Part shown: piece by piece, positions 36,234-45,884 of the stretch
How positions within the stretch are numbered: position 1 is the first letter of the stretch
Layout: every line of letters starts with the position of its first letter
Assembly (NCBI RefSeq): GCF_002018365.1
Contig: NZ_MVKX01000003.1
Span: 186,001-250,000, forward strand
DNA length: 64,000 nt
From: Acinetobacter amyesii
GTDB taxonomy: Bacteria > Pseudomonadota > Gammaproteobacteria > Pseudomonadales > Moraxellaceae
Reading direction: 5' to 3'
Notes under the pieces: generated by a model
What the model saw: only the letters and a program-made list of their open reading frames with translations
Told to the model about the DNA's origin: nothing
Databases searched by the model: none
Program-made: the position numbers and the translations under genes

Positions 36234-37196
36234 TTATTTCAATTCTGCAGATACGATGCCGAAGCCCGCAATCCACTCACTAATGTCTTCGTAGCAATGT
36301 GTAGTCATGTCGTATTCGCCCACTTCATGCAGTGCAGCAAATGCAGCCATCCAAGAACGGACTTCTTGACCACCACGACCGCCCTCGGCACGAATTTCAG
36401 CTTCAGTCATCGCTTCAATAGCCGCAAAGTCAGCTTTGGCAAAAGTCTCAAGCAATGCACGATCCCATTCTGGGTTAAGTGGCACTGCCACAGAAGTATC
36501 ACCCGCCGCGAGCTTTTGGCCGACAGCAATGATTTTGCCTTGACGTGTATTACGTGCCTCTTCAGTTGGGTTACGACCTGCAATCAGGAACTCTTCCACT
36601 TCAGGTGGAACTGAACCCATTTGCGGCGTTGGTGGATCATGTGAAAGACCACCTGTACCCAAGATCAATACACGTTCATTTTCGAGGTTCAATGATTGAA
36701 TAAACTGACCGACTGCACGACCCAAAGCGACTGTACGCTTAGTTGTCGGCATCGGTGCAGCCGCACCATTGATAAAAATTGGAATCGTTGGATAACGATC
36801 AAGCTTGCCACCACATAGGAAATGTAATGGTTGAGTCACGCCATGATCTGCTTGCATACGGTATGAGTACGCAACATCAACACCTTCATCCAACACACGA
36901 CGTACTAAATTCACTGCAGTTTCTTCAGGTACGTTGATGTGATCATTGTCTTTACCATAATCCCAGTCACCTGCTGCTTTGGCACGAATACCCACGCAGA
37001 AGCTTGGCATCAGGTCATAGAAGAAACCATTGAAATGGTCTGGACCAAAAGTAATGATCAATGTTGGATTATAGTCTTCAACTTCTTTCGCAAGTTTGGC
37101 AAAAGTTTCACGAACTTTTTCCTCTTTATATTTCTCTTGCGGAGAAGCAAATTCCATTAGGGGACTGTGCGATGCACAAATGAGTTTAACGGCCAT
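36234..37196 (-). CDS. mhpB: 2,3-dihydroxyphenylpropionate/2,3-dihydroxycinnamate 1,2-dioxygenase
   Basis: A 320-residue class III (LigB-type) extradiol dioxygenase that opens the catechol ring by meta cleavage using Fe(II). Motifs shared with E. coli MhpB are CASHSPLMEF, TFGPDHFNGFFYDLMPSFCVG, SYRMQADHGVTQPL, PIFINGAAAPMPTTKRT and ISEWIAGFG. Histidines in SHSPL, PDHFNG and the DHG segment are the expected metal and catalytic residues. It lies between hcaB and hcaD in the operon, placing ring opening next to ring hydroxylation genes. Confidence 0.93.
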   Translation of the reverse strand: MAVKLICASHSPLMEFASPQEKYKEEKVRETFAKLAKEVEDYNPTLIITFGPDHFNGFFYDLMPSFCVGIRAKAAGDWDYGKDNDHINVPEETAVNLVRRVLDEGVDVAYSYRMQADHGVTQPLHFLCGGKLDRYPTIPIFINGAAAPMPTTKRTVALGRAVGQFIQSLNLENERVLILGTGGLSHDPPTPQMGSVPPEVEEFLIAGRNPTEEARNTRQGKIIAVGQKLAAGDTSVAVPLNPEWDRALLETFAKADFAAIEAMTEAEIRAEGGRGGQEVRSWMAAFAALHEVGEYDMTTHCYEDISEWIAGFGIVSAELK

Positions 37197-37215
37197 GGGT
37201 GACTCCTAAACGGAA

Positions 37216-37234
37216 GGCAGCCAAAACGGCTGCC
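37216..37234. other. Intercistronic hairpin between hcaB and mhpB
   Basis: GGCAGCC-AAAAC-GGCTGCC has a 7-bp GC-rich stem without a following T run on either strand. It lies in the 65-base gap between hcaB and mhpB. It is more likely an mRNA-stabilising or processing element than a terminator. Confidence 0.5.
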
Positions 37235-37261
37235 GAGTAAGTCCTTTACGTTTTTGGCGAT

Positions 37262-38080
37262 TTAGATCTCGTCAAAGAAGCCAGCACGTGGTTGACGTAA
37301 ACCACGGATACCTAGACCACATTCCGCGTTAATTAAAACGCCTGTCAATGGACGGTTGTTTTGACGAGATGCCAATAACACATAAGAACCAGTCATATCT
37401 TCGGGTTCTGGTAAGAAGTTGAGCGGCATACCGCGGGCAATCTTCTCAGGATCACGCGCATCGAGTAGACCAAGGTTTTCTTGACCTAAAGACGCAGCGC
37501 CTTTGATGTTGACATTCATACCCGACGGTGCAACAGCATTCACTCGTACTTTAGGCGCAAGCTCATAAGCCAGTTCTTTCATAATGCCCACACCTGCATG
37601 CTTAGATGCTGTGTATACAGGGCCTCCGCCTGCTGAATACAGTGCAGAGTTAGACAAAGTAAATATGATAGAACCTTCAGAAGCTATCAATGCATCGAGT
37701 GCAGCTTTCGCACCTAAGATGAGTGATTTGGTATTAATACCCATAATCTCATCAAAAGCTTTTTCTAGCTGTTCACCCGATGTATTGACGATATCTGCAT
37801 AATGATCCCAGATACCTGCGTTTCCGACGAAACAGTCAAGTTTGCCATAATGTTCAACAGTCGCTTGAACTGCGCGAACATTATCCTCATAGCTGGCTAC
37901 ATCTCCTGCGATCGCTAGCACGCGGTCACCAAAATGTTCTTTCAATGCATCAACTTTGGACTGTGAACGTTGAAGAACAGCAACTTTCGCGCCCTCTTCC
38001 AAGAAACGTTCAACCAATGCCCAGCCTAAGCCTGAACCACCACCGGTAATAAGTGCAACTTCGCCTTGTAGCCAACCCAT
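37262..38080 (-). CDS. hcaB: cis-dihydrodiol dehydrogenase (SDR family)
   Basis: A 272-residue short-chain dehydrogenase of the BphB/HcaB group. It oxidises the cis-dihydrodiol made by the ring dioxygenase to the catechol, with NAD. The cofactor motif is TGGGSGLGWA, with NAG in FVGNAGIWDHYAD. The catalytic Ser-Tyr-Lys lies in FTLSNSALYSAGGGPVYTASKHAG. It starts two bases after the ferredoxin gene, so translation is probably coupled. Aromatic specificity is inferred from the neighbours. Confidence 0.92.
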   Translation of the reverse strand: MGWLQGEVALITGGGSGLGWALVERFLEEGAKVAVLQRSQSKVDALKEHFGDRVLAIAGDVASYEDNVRAVQATVEHYGKLDCFVGNAGIWDHYADIVNTSGEQLEKAFDEIMGINTKSLILGAKAALDALIASEGSIIFTLSNSALYSAGGGPVYTASKHAGVGIMKELAYELAPKVRVNAVAPSGMNVNIKGAASLGQENLGLLDARDPEKIARGMPLNFLPEPEDMTGSYVLLASRQNNRPLTGVLINAECGLGIRGLRQPRAGFFDEI

Positions 38081-38082
38081 GA

Positions 38083-38409
38083 TTACTCTCCTGCCATCTC
38101 TACGTATAAAGCACCATCTTCAACAATCACAGGGAATGTTTTGATCGGATCTGTTGCTGGTAAGCATAATGCTTGTCCAGTTTTCAGACAGAAACGTGCT
38201 GAATGAAGTGGGCATTCCACAGTACCGTCATCTTCAAGGTAGCCTTCTGACATAGAAGCATTACCATGTGAACAACGGTCGTTCATTGCGAAGAATTCTC
38301 CGCCATTGTTAAATACTGCAAGCGCTTCAATACCATTCACGCCACAATCTACTTTCAATGCATCGCCTTCGTCTAAGTCATCAACTTGGCAAACAAAAAT
38401 CTTATTCAT
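38083..38409 (-). CDS. hcaC: Rieske ferredoxin component of ring-hydroxylating dioxygenase
   Basis: A 108-residue Rieske [2Fe-2S] protein. The cluster ligands are Cys46 and His48 in CSHGNA and Cys66 and His69 in ECPLHSAR. It carries electrons from the reductase to the oxygenase. Its start codon overlaps the hcaF stop codon by one base (TAATG), and hcaB begins two bases downstream. Order and size match E. coli HcaC. Confidence 0.93.
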   Translation of the reverse strand: MNKIFVCQVDDLDEGDALKVDCGVNGIEALAVFNNGGEFFAMNDRCSHGNASMSEGYLEDDGTVECPLHSARFCLKTGQALCLPATDPIKTFPVIVEDGALYVEMAGE

Positions 38410-38927
38410 TAGAAGAACACGCTCAGGTTATGTGAGTTGTAAGTCACCTGATCAAGGGTAATCTTACGGTTGAAGATTTGGAAACCTTGCTCAGTGTCGA
38501 CTTTGCGGATCTTGTCGTGACGCTTACCACAGTAGATCGTTACATCTTTCTCTTTCTGTGTGCGGTACAACAAGTACGTTACGTAAACGTCGTATTCACC
38601 TTCAACTTCAGTCGTTTCAACGATCACATTTGAAACCATGTGCGTTGTACGTGAAGGAGGTTCTTCAGCCCAAGCCATACCTGTCTCTAAACGAGCTACT
38701 CGGCGTTCCAACAAATCTTTAGTATCGTTAAATACCCAAGTTGTTGGTGGCTCAATCGAACGACGACGGTCACGTGTTTGCGCGTTTGGTGTGGTGCGAA
38801 GCGTATAAGAAATATCTTCCGCTAACACAGCCAACCAATCACGGAACTTCCAGTCATCAAGAAGCTTGGCTTCTTGATAAAGGAACTGACTAATTTGGTG
38901 ATGGAGTTCTAAACTAACTTGACTCAT
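38409..38927 (-). CDS. hcaF: Ring-hydroxylating dioxygenase small (beta) subunit
   Basis: A 172-residue beta subunit with the expected fold markers: [54 protein letters not shown] and [10 protein letters not shown]. It has a structural role in the alpha-beta oxygenase. It overlaps the alpha-subunit gene by four bases (ATGA), typical of coupled translation. Confidence 0.93.
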   Translation of the reverse strand: MSQVSLELHHQISQFLYQEAKLLDDWKFRDWLAVLAEDISYTLRTTPNAQTRDRRRSIEPPTTWVFNDTKDLLERRVARLETGMAWAEEPPSRTTHMVSNVIVETTEVEGEYDVYVTYLLYRTQKEKDVTIYCGKRHDKIRKVDTEQGFQIFNRKITLDQVTYNSHNLSVFF

Positions 38928-40291
38928 TTCATAAGCTCCTTCTCATATTCGTCAGCCGCAGCTTCAACGTCTTCCCATTTTTCATGAATCAATAGGTCAG
39001 CCCAACGACGGTACATACCGCGCGCTGCAGTTTCAGAGAAAATGTAGTTAGTGATACCCGGGATACCATCTTCACGTACTTTCTCGTTACCTTTACCCAT
39101 TTCCATAATTAATTTGTTTTGACGGGCTTTATAACCACGTAAAACTTTTTGAATTTCAATCCAGTTCTCAGAGTCATCTTGCTCAAGGAAACCAGCAGGA
39201 CCGAATGCACGAGTTGCAGAACGTTCGAATGCTTCTTTCACTTCTTGAGATGCTTCAGCGTCTGCAATACAGAATGCCCACACTTCAGTTTTGTTTGGAC
39301 CACGTGGGTGCCATACACGAAGCGTTGCAGTACCGTTCAACCAAGACAATGTTGGGAACATGGTGTTGTGACCTGCAAGACGAAGTGCACGTACTTCGCC
39401 AAGGCGCTCTTTCACTTCATCAAATGTTTCACGGAAGTAGTTCGCCACTTCACCATCTACCCAAACGTTAGCATCTGGTTTTTCAGTAAAGAAGAAGCCT
39501 GAACCATGGCCGCGTGAACCATATTGAATCGCGTCTTTCGCAGTTTCCCAAACAGGACGAGCGGTTTGTGCAGCACCTAATTTCTTAGATGATTCGTCAT
39601 CTGGTTTTGCACCCAATACTTGGATCGCAGATGCGTGAGAGAACAATGCGTGGTATTGGTCAGATGCGAACTGTTCAGCTGCAAATTTCCAGTTACACTC
39701 GATTTCCCACTTGTGTACACCACCAATAATTTCTGTACCACCTGGACGACGGTCAAGAACACCATCTAAGTACCAAGCGATATCGCCCATGTATTCTTCT
39801 AGGTCAGGTGTAGTTTCATCCCAACAAGCGAATACTAAGCCTTTGTATGATTTAACACGGTTAACTTCAACAAGACCCCATTTCTCTTTGCAAGCACCGT
39901 GCGGGAACGCGCGGTCTTCAAGTGGGATATCTTTTAAAGAACCGTCAATGCCGTAAGACCAGCCGTGGTACGGGCAAGTAAATGCACGTGTATTACCACA
40001 GTCTGCGAAGCTCACACGCATAGAGCGGTGACGACATTGGTTTAAGAATGCTTTGATTGAGCCGTCTTTTTGGCGTGCCACGATAATCGGATCTTCACCC
40101 ATGTAGGTATTGAAGAAATCGCCGGCTTTAGGAATTTGGCTCTCATGGCATAGGAATAACCATGTACGACCGAACACACGTTCTAATTCAAGTTCGTAAA
40201 TGTCTGGATCGGTATAGATAGATGGCGTGATACGTCCATTTTGTGCATCGACCAAAGCATCGATTTCGCGCACATCAATTTTTCCACTCAT
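38924..40291 (-). CDS. hcaE: Ring-hydroxylating dioxygenase large (alpha) subunit
   Basis: A 455-residue oxygenase subunit that adds both atoms of O2 to 3-phenylpropionate or cinnamate (substrate inferred from HcaB, MhpB and MhpC neighbours). The Rieske ligands are Cys86, His88, Cys106 and His109 (QCRHRS, TCPYHGW). The mononuclear iron site is in [15 protein letters not shown]. Start 40291 has GGAG at good spacing; the 15-codon extension to 40336 is hydrophobic and unlikely. It is the first gene of the operon and is divergent from the LysR gene. Confidence 0.93.
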   Translation of the reverse strand: MSGKIDVREIDALVDAQNGRITPSIYTDPDIYELELERVFGRTWLFLCHESQIPKAGDFFNTYMGEDPIIVARQKDGSIKAFLNQCRHRSMRVSFADCGNTRAFTCPYHGWSYGIDGSLKDIPLEDRAFPHGACKEKWGLVEVNRVKSYKGLVFACWDETTPDLEEYMGDIAWYLDGVLDRRPGGTEIIGGVHKWEIECNWKFAAEQFASDQYHALFSHASAIQVLGAKPDDESSKKLGAAQTARPVWETAKDAIQYGSRGHGSGFFFTEKPDANVWVDGEVANYFRETFDEVKERLGEVRALRLAGHNTMFPTLSWLNGTATLRVWHPRGPNKTEVWAFCIADAEASQEVKEAFERSATRAFGPAGFLEQDDSENWIEIQKVLRGYKARQNKLIMEMGKGNEKVREDGIPGITNYIFSETAARGMYRRWADLLIHEKWEDVEAAADEYEKELMK

Positions 40292-40459
40292 GAAAAGCTC
40301 TCCTGTGACCAGTAAGGCACAAAGTAATAGACTCAACTTTTCAACGATGATGGATTTTAGACCGATTTTCGGGAAATATTTATTTTGTTTTAATTAAGAG
40401 ATTTTATGGATTATTACGGTAGATTTTTTTTATGGCATTTTTTTTAAATTGCCGAGAAC

Positions 40460-40480
40460 ACCATTTATTTCGTGAATGGT
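40460..40480. promoter_or_regulatory. Inverted repeat ACCATT-N9-AATGGT in the hcaE-hcaR intergenic region
   Basis: A perfect 6-bp inverted repeat with a nine-base spacer, about midway between the divergent hcaE and hcaR genes. Size and position suit a LysR-type operator. The site has not been checked against known HcaR or CatM sites. Confidence 0.4.
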
Positions 40481-40570
40481 AAAATAATCCTCACGCAATA
40501 GTTGTTTATAGATTATACTGAACGGACTTCTAAGTAAGACATTTTTTGGATTACTCCACGGGTTGATTAT

Positions 40571-41476
40571 ATGGAATTACGACACTTACGCTACTTTATT
40601 ACTGTCGCTGAAGAACTCAATTTCAGTAAAGCTGCGTTAAAACTTTATACTGCTCAACCTTCTTTAAGCCAACAAATTAAAGATCTTGAAGAAGATGTCG
40701 GCGTAAAACTGTTGCACCGTACTAAACGTAAAGTTGAGCTCACAGAAGAAGGTGCCGTATTTCTAGAACAAGCACGTTTAACCTTGGCACAAGCAGACAA
40801 AGCTGTCGCTATGGCACGTCAGGTTTCACAAGCCAAACAGCAGATGCTGCGCATTGGTTTTGTCCCTGTCGCAGAGATGAAAATCTTCCCTTATGTGCTG
40901 CCAAATTTACGTGTTCAGAACCCAGAACTCAAGATTGAATTACTCAGTTTAAATAACCGCGATCAGATGAAATTGCTGCAAAAAGGTGAACTGGATATCA
41001 CTTTTACCCGCAATAACTTCCATAGCGACGAAATTGAAAGTCAATTTGTACTGCGTGAACCGCTAATCTTTATTTTACCCAAAGATCACCCTTTAGCGAA
41101 GTACGAACGTATTCCTGTTAAAGCATTGAATGGGATTGATTTTATCATTCCTGCACGTGAACAATCTGGCACGTTGCATGAAGCCATTTTGGACTTTGCT
41201 TCAACCCATGGTATTCAATTTAATATCGTGCAAAAAGCCGACAATATCCTGTTTAACATTAACTCCATCGGCATGGGCTTAGGCTGCACGATCCTACCGG
41301 GATACATCGCGCCATTGACCATGAACAATACCGTGATTCGTCCTTTAGATGTCGAATTACCGTATCTAGACTTGTACGTAAGTTACCGAAAAACGGCGAG
41401 TTCTGTGGCTGTAGATAAATTCCTTGAACTGCTAACCAAAGTTTTTTATCTCGATATTAATCGCGAACAGCGTTAA
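40571..41476 (+). CDS. hcaR: LysR-family activator of the aromatic operon
   Basis: A 301-residue regulator. The N-terminal DNA-binding domain is typical (LRYFITVAEELNFSKAALKLYTAQPSLSQQIKDLEEDVGVKLLHRTKRKVELTEEG). Its effector domain begins LRIGFVPVAEMKIFPYVLP. The overall style is that of HcaR, CatM and BenM. It is divergent from hcaE with 279 bases between the start codons, the classic arrangement for an activator that also represses itself. The symbol rests mainly on context and general similarity. Confidence 0.85.
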   Translation: MELRHLRYFITVAEELNFSKAALKLYTAQPSLSQQIKDLEEDVGVKLLHRTKRKVELTEEGAVFLEQARLTLAQADKAVAMARQVSQAKQQMLRIGFVPVAEMKIFPYVLPNLRVQNPELKIELLSLNNRDQMKLLQKGELDITFTRNNFHSDEIESQFVLREPLIFILPKDHPLAKYERIPVKALNGIDFIIPAREQSGTLHEAILDFASTHGIQFNIVQKADNILFNINSIGMGLGCTILPGYIAPLTMNNTVIRPLDVELPYLDLYVSYRKTASSVAVDKFLELLTKVFYLDINREQR

Positions 41477-41504
41477 TTTTCGCCAAGTCATAATTTATAG
41501 ATAT

Positions 41505-41543
41505 AGCACCATTATTTTTAAAATGAATAATGGTGCTTTTTTT
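41505..41543 (+). terminator. Intrinsic terminator after hcaR
   Basis: The 12-bp stem AGCACCATTATT / AATAATGGTGCT has a nine-base loop and is followed by seven T. Confidence 0.92.
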
Positions 41544-41779
41544 ATGGCTAAAAAGTCGCTTTTTTAATCGTTTAAATGTTTTAATCGACGCATTTTATCT
41601 ATCATGCATATCGACTTGATGGAAAATAACTTATAAATTTTAGTTTAGACATTGATAAAAATTGCTAAAAATTGCCGATTTACAACTTAAGTCTAATAAA
41701 TAATTCCCCTTCCCCAACCATTTAGATGGGCTTATTTTGTGCCTTTTTACTGATTTAGACCGTACACTATTGCTTTATT

Positions 41780-41815
41780 AATGAGAATAATACTCATTTA
41801 TTGTTTTAAAGTCAA
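41780..41815 (-). promoter_or_regulatory. Orphan sigma-70 promoter with Fur-like box
   Basis: On the minus strand TTGACT and TATTAT are separated by 17 bases. The -10 box is covered by the 19-bp near-palindrome at 41780-41798 (AATGAG, seven bases, CTCATT), which resembles a Fur box. It lies between the convergent hcaR and mhpC genes and points toward the hcaR 3' end. No ORF of note follows. It may drive a small or antisense RNA. Confidence 0.5.
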
Positions 41816-41826
41816 AATTTTTATAT

Positions 41827-41858
41827 AAAAAAGGATGGTCTAAACCATCCCTTTTTTT
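41827..41858. terminator. Terminator after mhpC
   Basis: The stem GGATGGT / ACCATCC with a CTAA loop is flanked by A6 and T7, so it can work on both strands. It lies 26 bases beyond the mhpC stop codon. Confidence 0.9.
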
Positions 41859-41876
41859 ATTAACTCAGCTGCTCGA

Positions 41877-42734
41877 TTAAACACCGCGTGCAGTTAAGTA
41901 ATCTTTAATAACTGTGTTGAATTCTTCAGCTTTTTCAACTTGTGACCAGTGACCACATTGACTAAAGATATGCGCATCGGCATTTGGAACAGTGTTCAAA
42001 ATATCCCACGTACGAGATACAGGAATCACCACGTCTTGAACACCGTGAATAAGCAATACTGGTACAGTAATGTCTTTCATTTTTTCGAAGTCGAGTGGGA
42101 ATTCGAAACGGTCACGGTCACGTGCGCCAACAACATCCATCAAACGGTTAGATGCATAGTCATTTGCAGCAGATGCAAAACGTACTTTTACCAATTCGTC
42201 TGTGATCAAGTCTTTGTTTACAACAAACATAGACAAAGTTTTCTTGATGCCTTCTTCAGTTAATACAGGGTTTGCATGTGCTTTAAGTGCTGCAGTTTGT
42301 TTCGCACCGCCTGTACCCATAGACACGATACCCAATACACGTTCTGGATAGTCTAAAGCCATTTGGAATGCTAACCAGCCACCGAGTGAGTTACCCACTA
42401 ACCAAGTTTTTTCAATACCTAGGGCATCTAGTGTACGTACAGCGTGATCAACCCAAGCACGGATACCATAAGCAGTATTCGGTGCAACAACAGTTTGACC
42501 ATAGCCAATAGTATCGATAGCGATACAACGTGCTTGTTCACCAATTTGTGGAAGGTTTAACCACCAGTTTGCAGCAGCAGATACACCTGTACCTGAACCG
42601 TGTAAAAATAGAATTGGTGTGCCTTCACCCACTTCGTGGTAATGCGTTAATTCGCCTTCAGCAGTTTCAATCCATTTATCTTCTAAACCAAAGAATGAAT
42701 CAGTTGTATAGTCAGGAATCTGAACAGTGCTCAT
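41877..42734 (-). CDS. mhpC: 2-hydroxy-6-oxonona-2,4-dienedioate hydrolase
   Basis: A 285-residue alpha/beta hydrolase that cleaves the meta-ring-fission product into 2-hydroxypenta-2,4-dienoate and succinate (or fumarate). The oxyanion region is FLHGSGTGVSAAANWW, the nucleophile elbow GNSLGGW, the acid VLLIHGVQDVVIP and the final histidine FSQCGHW. GAGGAG precedes ATG 42734. It is a single gene between terminators, in the same direction as the hca operon but on the other side of hcaR. Confidence 0.92.
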   Translation of the reverse strand: MSTVQIPDYTTDSFFGLEDKWIETAEGELTHYHEVGEGTPILFLHGSGTGVSAAANWWLNLPQIGEQARCIAIDTIGYGQTVVAPNTAYGIRAWVDHAVRTLDALGIEKTWLVGNSLGGWLAFQMALDYPERVLGIVSMGTGGAKQTAALKAHANPVLTEEGIKKTLSMFVVNKDLITDELVKVRFASAANDYASNRLMDVVGARDRDRFEFPLDFEKMKDITVPVLLIHGVQDVVIPVSRTWDILNTVPNADAHIFSQCGHWSQVEKAEEFNTVIKDYLTARGV

Positions 42735-42980
42735 ACATGCTCCTCGTATTGCGTAGAGCTTATGTTTCAATCCATAACGGATTTAAACACAAGGGGACTC
42801 TTTTGGATTTTGTGGTTTTTACAGTCTCATATTACCTGTTCAGCCACTGCTAACTGATACATATTTACGATCATAAACAATAAATAGACTATAATTTAAG
42901 TTATTGTTTTTAAATACATAACTCAAAAATATATCCATAAAATCTTTGAGGTATTTCTTTTTTGAATAGCCCTGCGAATA

Positions 42981-43016
42981 AAAAGGGAAGCAATGAATCC
43001 ACTTCCCTCTTTTTTA
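42981..43016 (-). terminator. Terminator after porin gene
   Basis: The stem GGGAAG / CTTCCC with an 11-base loop is followed by T5 on the minus strand. Confidence 0.65.
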
Positions 43017-43026
43017 TCCTGAGAAA

Positions 43027-44307
43027 TTAGAACTTATAGGTATAAGTTGTCGCGACACGGTACTCTTGCAAATCAGATTTCCAGTCATAATTGGCGTCGA
43101 TATACATCGCTTGAAAACCTAAACCTTTCAACTTTCCTTCAGGTACGGTGTAGTTCACGATTAAGTTAAGTTCATCAGATTTTTGATCTTTCAGGATGCC
43201 ATTTGCAGTACCAATTTCCGCATCAGAACCGGTAAAGTAAACCGCTGTAGCATTTAAGCCTTTCGCACCAAGTTCTGCAAAGTCATAACCATAGGTAAAG
43301 CCCCATGATTTTTCATCTACATTGGTAAAAGTTGCTACACCCCAGTTGACTAAGTACGGCTGTGGCACCCATCCGCCTAGTGTTGGGAAGGCATTATCAC
43401 CAAACATTTGTTGATAGCCCAAACCAAAGGTATGCGAACCGTAATTCACTTTCGCACCAACCGATAAGGCTTGGTTATCAATTTCGCCATATAGTTTGTC
43501 ACCCGAATCCGAGTTATCGAAGTAACGGATATGGCTATCCAGTTTGGCTTTGTCACCTAACTTGGTTTTATAGTTCGCGCCGACATATTGCTGTGTGTAG
43601 ATGTCTTGAACATCGGCATACCAGTAGCTACCACCAATTTCAGGTGTGAATTGATGGTCAATACCCGCAATATACATACCATCAGAAGTTGGCCCAAGAT
43701 CATAATGACCCATGGTTCCATCTGGTAATCTTTTACCTGGAGCGAACATTGATAAATCACGGAATTGGTTGTCATAACGGTTATTGATCCCGTCAATATA
43801 TGCCAAAGTTAACTTGGTATCTTTAATCTCTTTCGATTCTAACCATGCACCGCTATAAGTCGTCATTAACTGACGTGATGGATCGAAAACCAACACTGGA
43901 GAAACCGGTAATAACTCACCCACTTTCAACTCAGTTTCAGATACTTTGGCTTTAAGGGTCACGCCCACTTTACCAAAGTTATCTTTTGATTCTTTACCAT
44001 CGTGCGGCAAGATCCAGTCTGGGTTTTTATCACGTGCATTAAGTTTAAATGCGTGTTGAACCAAAAGGTCAGCACCCACTTGAATACCTGCACCAATATC
44101 TTGATACCCTGACTTGGCATCCAAAGTCACACCCTGTGACCATGAACCCCAGTTACCCGCCGGATTTTCTTTAATTTGACGGTCTAAGTAGAAGTTTTTA
44201 AATTTCAATTGTACTTGGCTGTCGTCAACAAAGTCCGCATAAGTTGCAGATGTTCCTAATGTTGCTGTCGCAGCAAGAATTGCTATCCATAAATTTTGAC
44301 GACGCAT
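43027..44307 (-). CDS. OprD-family outer-membrane porin
   Basis: A 426-residue outer-membrane protein. The signal peptide is LWIAILAATATLGTSATYA. The mature protein begins FVDDSQVQLKFKNFYLDRQIKENP and ends in YRVATTYTYKF with a C-terminal phenylalanine, the usual barrel ending. Motifs of the OprD/OpdK group are NWGSWSQGVTLDAKSGYQDIGAGIQVGADLLVQHAFKL and FDPSRQLMTTYSGAWLES. Lying inside the aromatic cluster, it probably admits the aromatic acid. GGGAATAAGCC precedes the ATG. Confidence 0.9.
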   Translation of the reverse strand: MRRQNLWIAILAATATLGTSATYADFVDDSQVQLKFKNFYLDRQIKENPAGNWGSWSQGVTLDAKSGYQDIGAGIQVGADLLVQHAFKLNARDKNPDWILPHDGKESKDNFGKVGVTLKAKVSETELKVGELLPVSPVLVFDPSRQLMTTYSGAWLESKEIKDTKLTLAYIDGINNRYDNQFRDLSMFAPGKRLPDGTMGHYDLGPTSDGMYIAGIDHQFTPEIGGSYWYADVQDIYTQQYVGANYKTKLGDKAKLDSHIRYFDNSDSGDKLYGEIDNQALSVGAKVNYGSHTFGLGYQQMFGDNAFPTLGGWVPQPYLVNWGVATFTNVDEKSWGFTYGYDFAELGAKGLNATAVYFTGSDAEIGTANGILKDQKSDELNLIVNYTVPEGKLKGLGFQAMYIDANYDWKSDLQEYRVATTYTYKF

Positions 44308-44812
44308 GGCTTATTCCCAGTGATCAAATTAAGCTATGACATCATCATGCTCAACAATACCTTGGAAAAAAATCCGACTACAGTATTAAGGTTTATCAGG
44401 CTTTTGTACGACTTGAACTTAGGATGCGATTTCTGCTTATTTTCCTTAGAGATTAAAACAATAACTCTTTTTTATTATTTAGAACGACTGATTAAATTAA
44501 CCCCATGTTTTATTAACGTAAAATAGAAAGTTTTTTATTTTTCGCAATTACATACGCTGGATTAATTGCTTTTAAGTTTAATCAAAGTTTTTTGCTGAGA
44601 TTTATCCTTATTTTTGTTATAAAGTTTAGCTATCACATGATATTTAATTTATATAATCATCAGCAACTTAAAGTTAAATTTCACCACCATGACTGCTCGA
44701 AATCGGCCATTGGTTCGCTCACCTTTTCCAATTTCAATCCGCTTTTCATGCCTCAAATCAATCTCAAGTTAATTTCAACTTAAAATCAAACCAATACAGC
44801 CACTTGAGGCAT
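44308..44812. other. Porin upstream region
   Basis: About 500 AT-rich bases between the porin gene and mhpE, both on the minus strand. It should contain the porin promoter. No gene, RNA or marked repeat was recognised. Confidence 0.4.
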
Positions 44813-44840
44813 AAAAAAGCGCCCATTTCGGGCGCTTTTT
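44813..44840 (-). terminator. Terminator after mhpE
   Basis: The stem AGCGCCC / GGGCGCT is flanked by A5 and T5. Confidence 0.9.
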
Positions 44841-44853
44841 GATTTAAAGCAAA

Positions 44854-45873
44854 TTAAGCATTGGCTTCTTTTGCTTTAGACATAGTCAATGCTAAGTCTT
44901 CGATCATATCTTCTTGACCACCAACAGTACCACGGCGGCCCAATTCCATGAGGATTTCACGAGCAGATACGCCGTATTTCGCTTCAGCGCGTTTTGCGAA
45001 CAATAGGAATGAAGAATACACACCTGCATAACCTAGAGTTGCTGCATCACGGTCAGCACGGATCGGTTGATGCATCATTGGTACAACCAATTCTTCAGCA
45101 ACGTCCTGAACTTTGAACAAGTCTACGCCAGTGTCCATACCCATACGGTTCGCCACTGCAACAAATAGTTCTAGTGGTGTATTACCTGCGCCTGCACCTA
45201 GACCCGCAGATGCCAAGTCGACACGGATCGCACCCGCTTCAACAGCAGCAACAGAGTTTGCTACGCCCATACCTAAGTTGTGGTGACCATGGAAACCGAG
45301 TTCAATCTCTGAACCCAAGTTTGCACGTAAGATACCTACACGGTCAGTTACATCTTGAGGAAGCATGTAACCTGCAGAGTCTGTTACATAAATACAGTTT
45401 GCACCGTAAGACACCATTTTTTGTGCTTCTTCGAGTAATTTCTCTGGTGTAGCCATGTGCGCCATCATCAAGAAGCCCACAGTGTCCATGCCGAGTTTAC
45501 GCGCAGCCGTAATATGCTGTTCAGAAACGTCTGCTTCAGTTGAATGTGTTGCCACACGAATAGTCGATACACCGACATCATGTGCCATATGCAAATGATC
45601 AACCGTACCGATACCCGGAAGTAAAAGTGCAGACACTTTCGCTTGTTTTAGGTTTGGAATAACGGCTTTTAGGTATTCTTCATCAGTTGCTGCAGCAAAA
45701 CCGTAGTTCACTGAGTTACCACCAAGACCGTCACCATGAGTAACTTCGATCAGCGGTACACCGGCATCATCAAGCGCAGTTGAAATAGCAATCATTTGCT
45801 CGATTGATGTTTGATGGCGCATTGGGTGCATACCATCACGTAAAGTCATATCGTGAATAATAACCTTAGACAT
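44854..45873 (-). CDS. mhpE: 4-hydroxy-2-oxovalerate aldolase
   Basis: A 339-residue class II pyruvate aldolase that splits 4-hydroxy-2-oxopentanoate into pyruvate and acetaldehyde. The HMGL-like barrel starts with [16 protein letters not shown] and includes [17 protein letters not shown], the metal ligands in [23 protein letters not shown] and the C-terminal communication domain. It follows mhpF by 11 bases. The two proteins form a complex that channels acetaldehyde. Confidence 0.96.
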   Translation of the reverse strand: MSKVIIHDMTLRDGMHPMRHQTSIEQMIAISTALDDAGVPLIEVTHGDGLGGNSVNYGFAAATDEEYLKAVIPNLKQAKVSALLLPGIGTVDHLHMAHDVGVSTIRVATHSTEADVSEQHITAARKLGMDTVGFLMMAHMATPEKLLEEAQKMVSYGANCIYVTDSAGYMLPQDVTDRVGILRANLGSEIELGFHGHHNLGMGVANSVAAVEAGAIRVDLASAGLGAGAGNTPLELFVAVANRMGMDTGVDLFKVQDVAEELVVPMMHQPIRADRDAATLGYAGVYSSFLLFAKRAEAKYGVSAREILMELGRRGTVGGQEDMIEDLALTMSKAKEANA

Positions 45874-45884
45874 GTGGCTACTCC

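Noticed and set aside
44592..44783. 63-codon plus-strand ORF between porin and mhpE
   Set aside because: It has no ribosome binding site, is AT-rich with random composition, and shows no recognisable family.
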